In this document: positions 63,929 through 64,000 of the stretch, one piece after another
Numbering within the stretch: the first letter of the stretch is position 1
Layout: every line of letters begins with the position of its first letter
Origin: CAZNXJ01 sp964577115
GTDB taxonomy: Bacteria > Planctomycetota > Planctomycetia > Pirellulales > Pirellulaceae
Reading direction: 5' to 3'
DNA: 64,000 nt
Assembly: GCA_964577115.1 (NCBI GenBank)
Contig: CAZNXJ010000008.1
Span: 62,001 to 126,000, forward strand
The notes under the pieces: generated by a model
Seen by the model: the letters and a program-made list of their open reading frames with translations, nothing else
Told to the model about the DNA's origin: nothing
Database searches by the model: none
Translations under genes and position numbers: made by a program

Positions 63929-64000
63929 CTACGAGCTCTCGCCGATGGGTTCGAGCATCGGGAGGGGAACGTAATACGTTTCGTAGCGCTGACCGTCCGA
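63929..64000 (-). CDS. C-terminal end of a gene running off the window
   Basis: On the minus strand the last 24 codons of an open frame enter from the right edge: residues SDGQRYETYYVPLPMLEPIG and then ESS, followed by TAG at 63931-63929. A gene is likely because the reading frame is open to the edge and the preceding gene is convergent, but the product is unknown. Confidence 0.5.
   Translation of the reverse strand, partial: SDGQRYETYYVPLPMLEPIGESS

Overview
This 64 kb window is GC-rich, densely coding bacterial chromosome. It most likely comes from a planctomycete, perhaps of the Pirellulales. The lineage call is inferred from family content (DUF1080, CehA/McbA hydrolase, DUF11 and putative-Ig secreted proteins, an Lpg1974-like barrel, an orphan MraZ, an HTH plus pseudo-receiver protein) and not from a marker gene. 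It reads as ordinary chromosome: no prophage, insertion sequence, CRISPR array, plasmid or defence locus was seen. The only RNA gene recognised is one tRNA with a CAU anticodon.

Layout. 0-9 kb: small membrane protein, mraZ with its own promoter and TGGGN-type repeats, a GT4 glycosyltransferase, divergent queA, a Nudix-like protein, cysteine desulfurase plus IscA-type carrier, an orphan CbiE-CbiT methyltransferase and a PIG-L deacetylase. 9-13 kb: POT transporter, PilT-type ATPase, secreted isoaspartyl peptidase. 13-20 kb (minus): a TPR membrane protein and RluD with overlapping ends, then an RND adaptor/pump pair. 20-27 kb: UvrD/PcrA helicase, two small membrane proteins, then minus-strand BirA, polyprenyl diphosphate synthase, MoaC and the HTH/pseudo-receiver protein. 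27-35 kb (minus): a run of DnaJ/CbpA, a one-TM protein, RnpA, YidD, a FlgI-like/HEAT lipoprotein and SMC. 35-50 kb: CehA hydrolase; QueD, CitG-like and haloalkane-dehalogenase-like genes in a row; FliG; MutS; a YdeP-type molybdoenzyme; aldehyde dehydrogenase with a small Cys protein; SDR; WD40; DUF1080. 50-64 kb: a Gln-rich secreted DUF11 protein, CocE-type hydrolase, RidA paralogue, tRNA, two gene remnants around an outer-membrane barrel, an enolase-superfamily enzyme, a membrane-tethered TAXI-like protein, and a ceramidase-like/M20 peptidase pair.

The functional themes are housekeeping: tRNA modification (queA, queD), Fe-S assembly, DNA repair (UvrD, MutS), chromosome segregation (SMC), RNA processing (RnpA, RluD), and a large share of exported or membrane-anchored proteins. 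The most unusual items are the FlgI-like lipoprotein carrying HEAT repeats, the DUF11 protein whose Gln-rich tracts sit in the same loop of two domains, an 11-copy heptanucleotide repeat between the fliG and mutS 3' ends, a decayed patch at 56-58 kb with remnants of a putative-Ig protein and a GNAT-HDAC-type protein, and an unexplained 660-base gap with a lone plus-strand terminator. I did not find a convincing new multi-gene system. Several start codons were moved from the longest reading frame to a downstream codon because a good ribosome binding site or the family length supports it; these cases are stated per gene.
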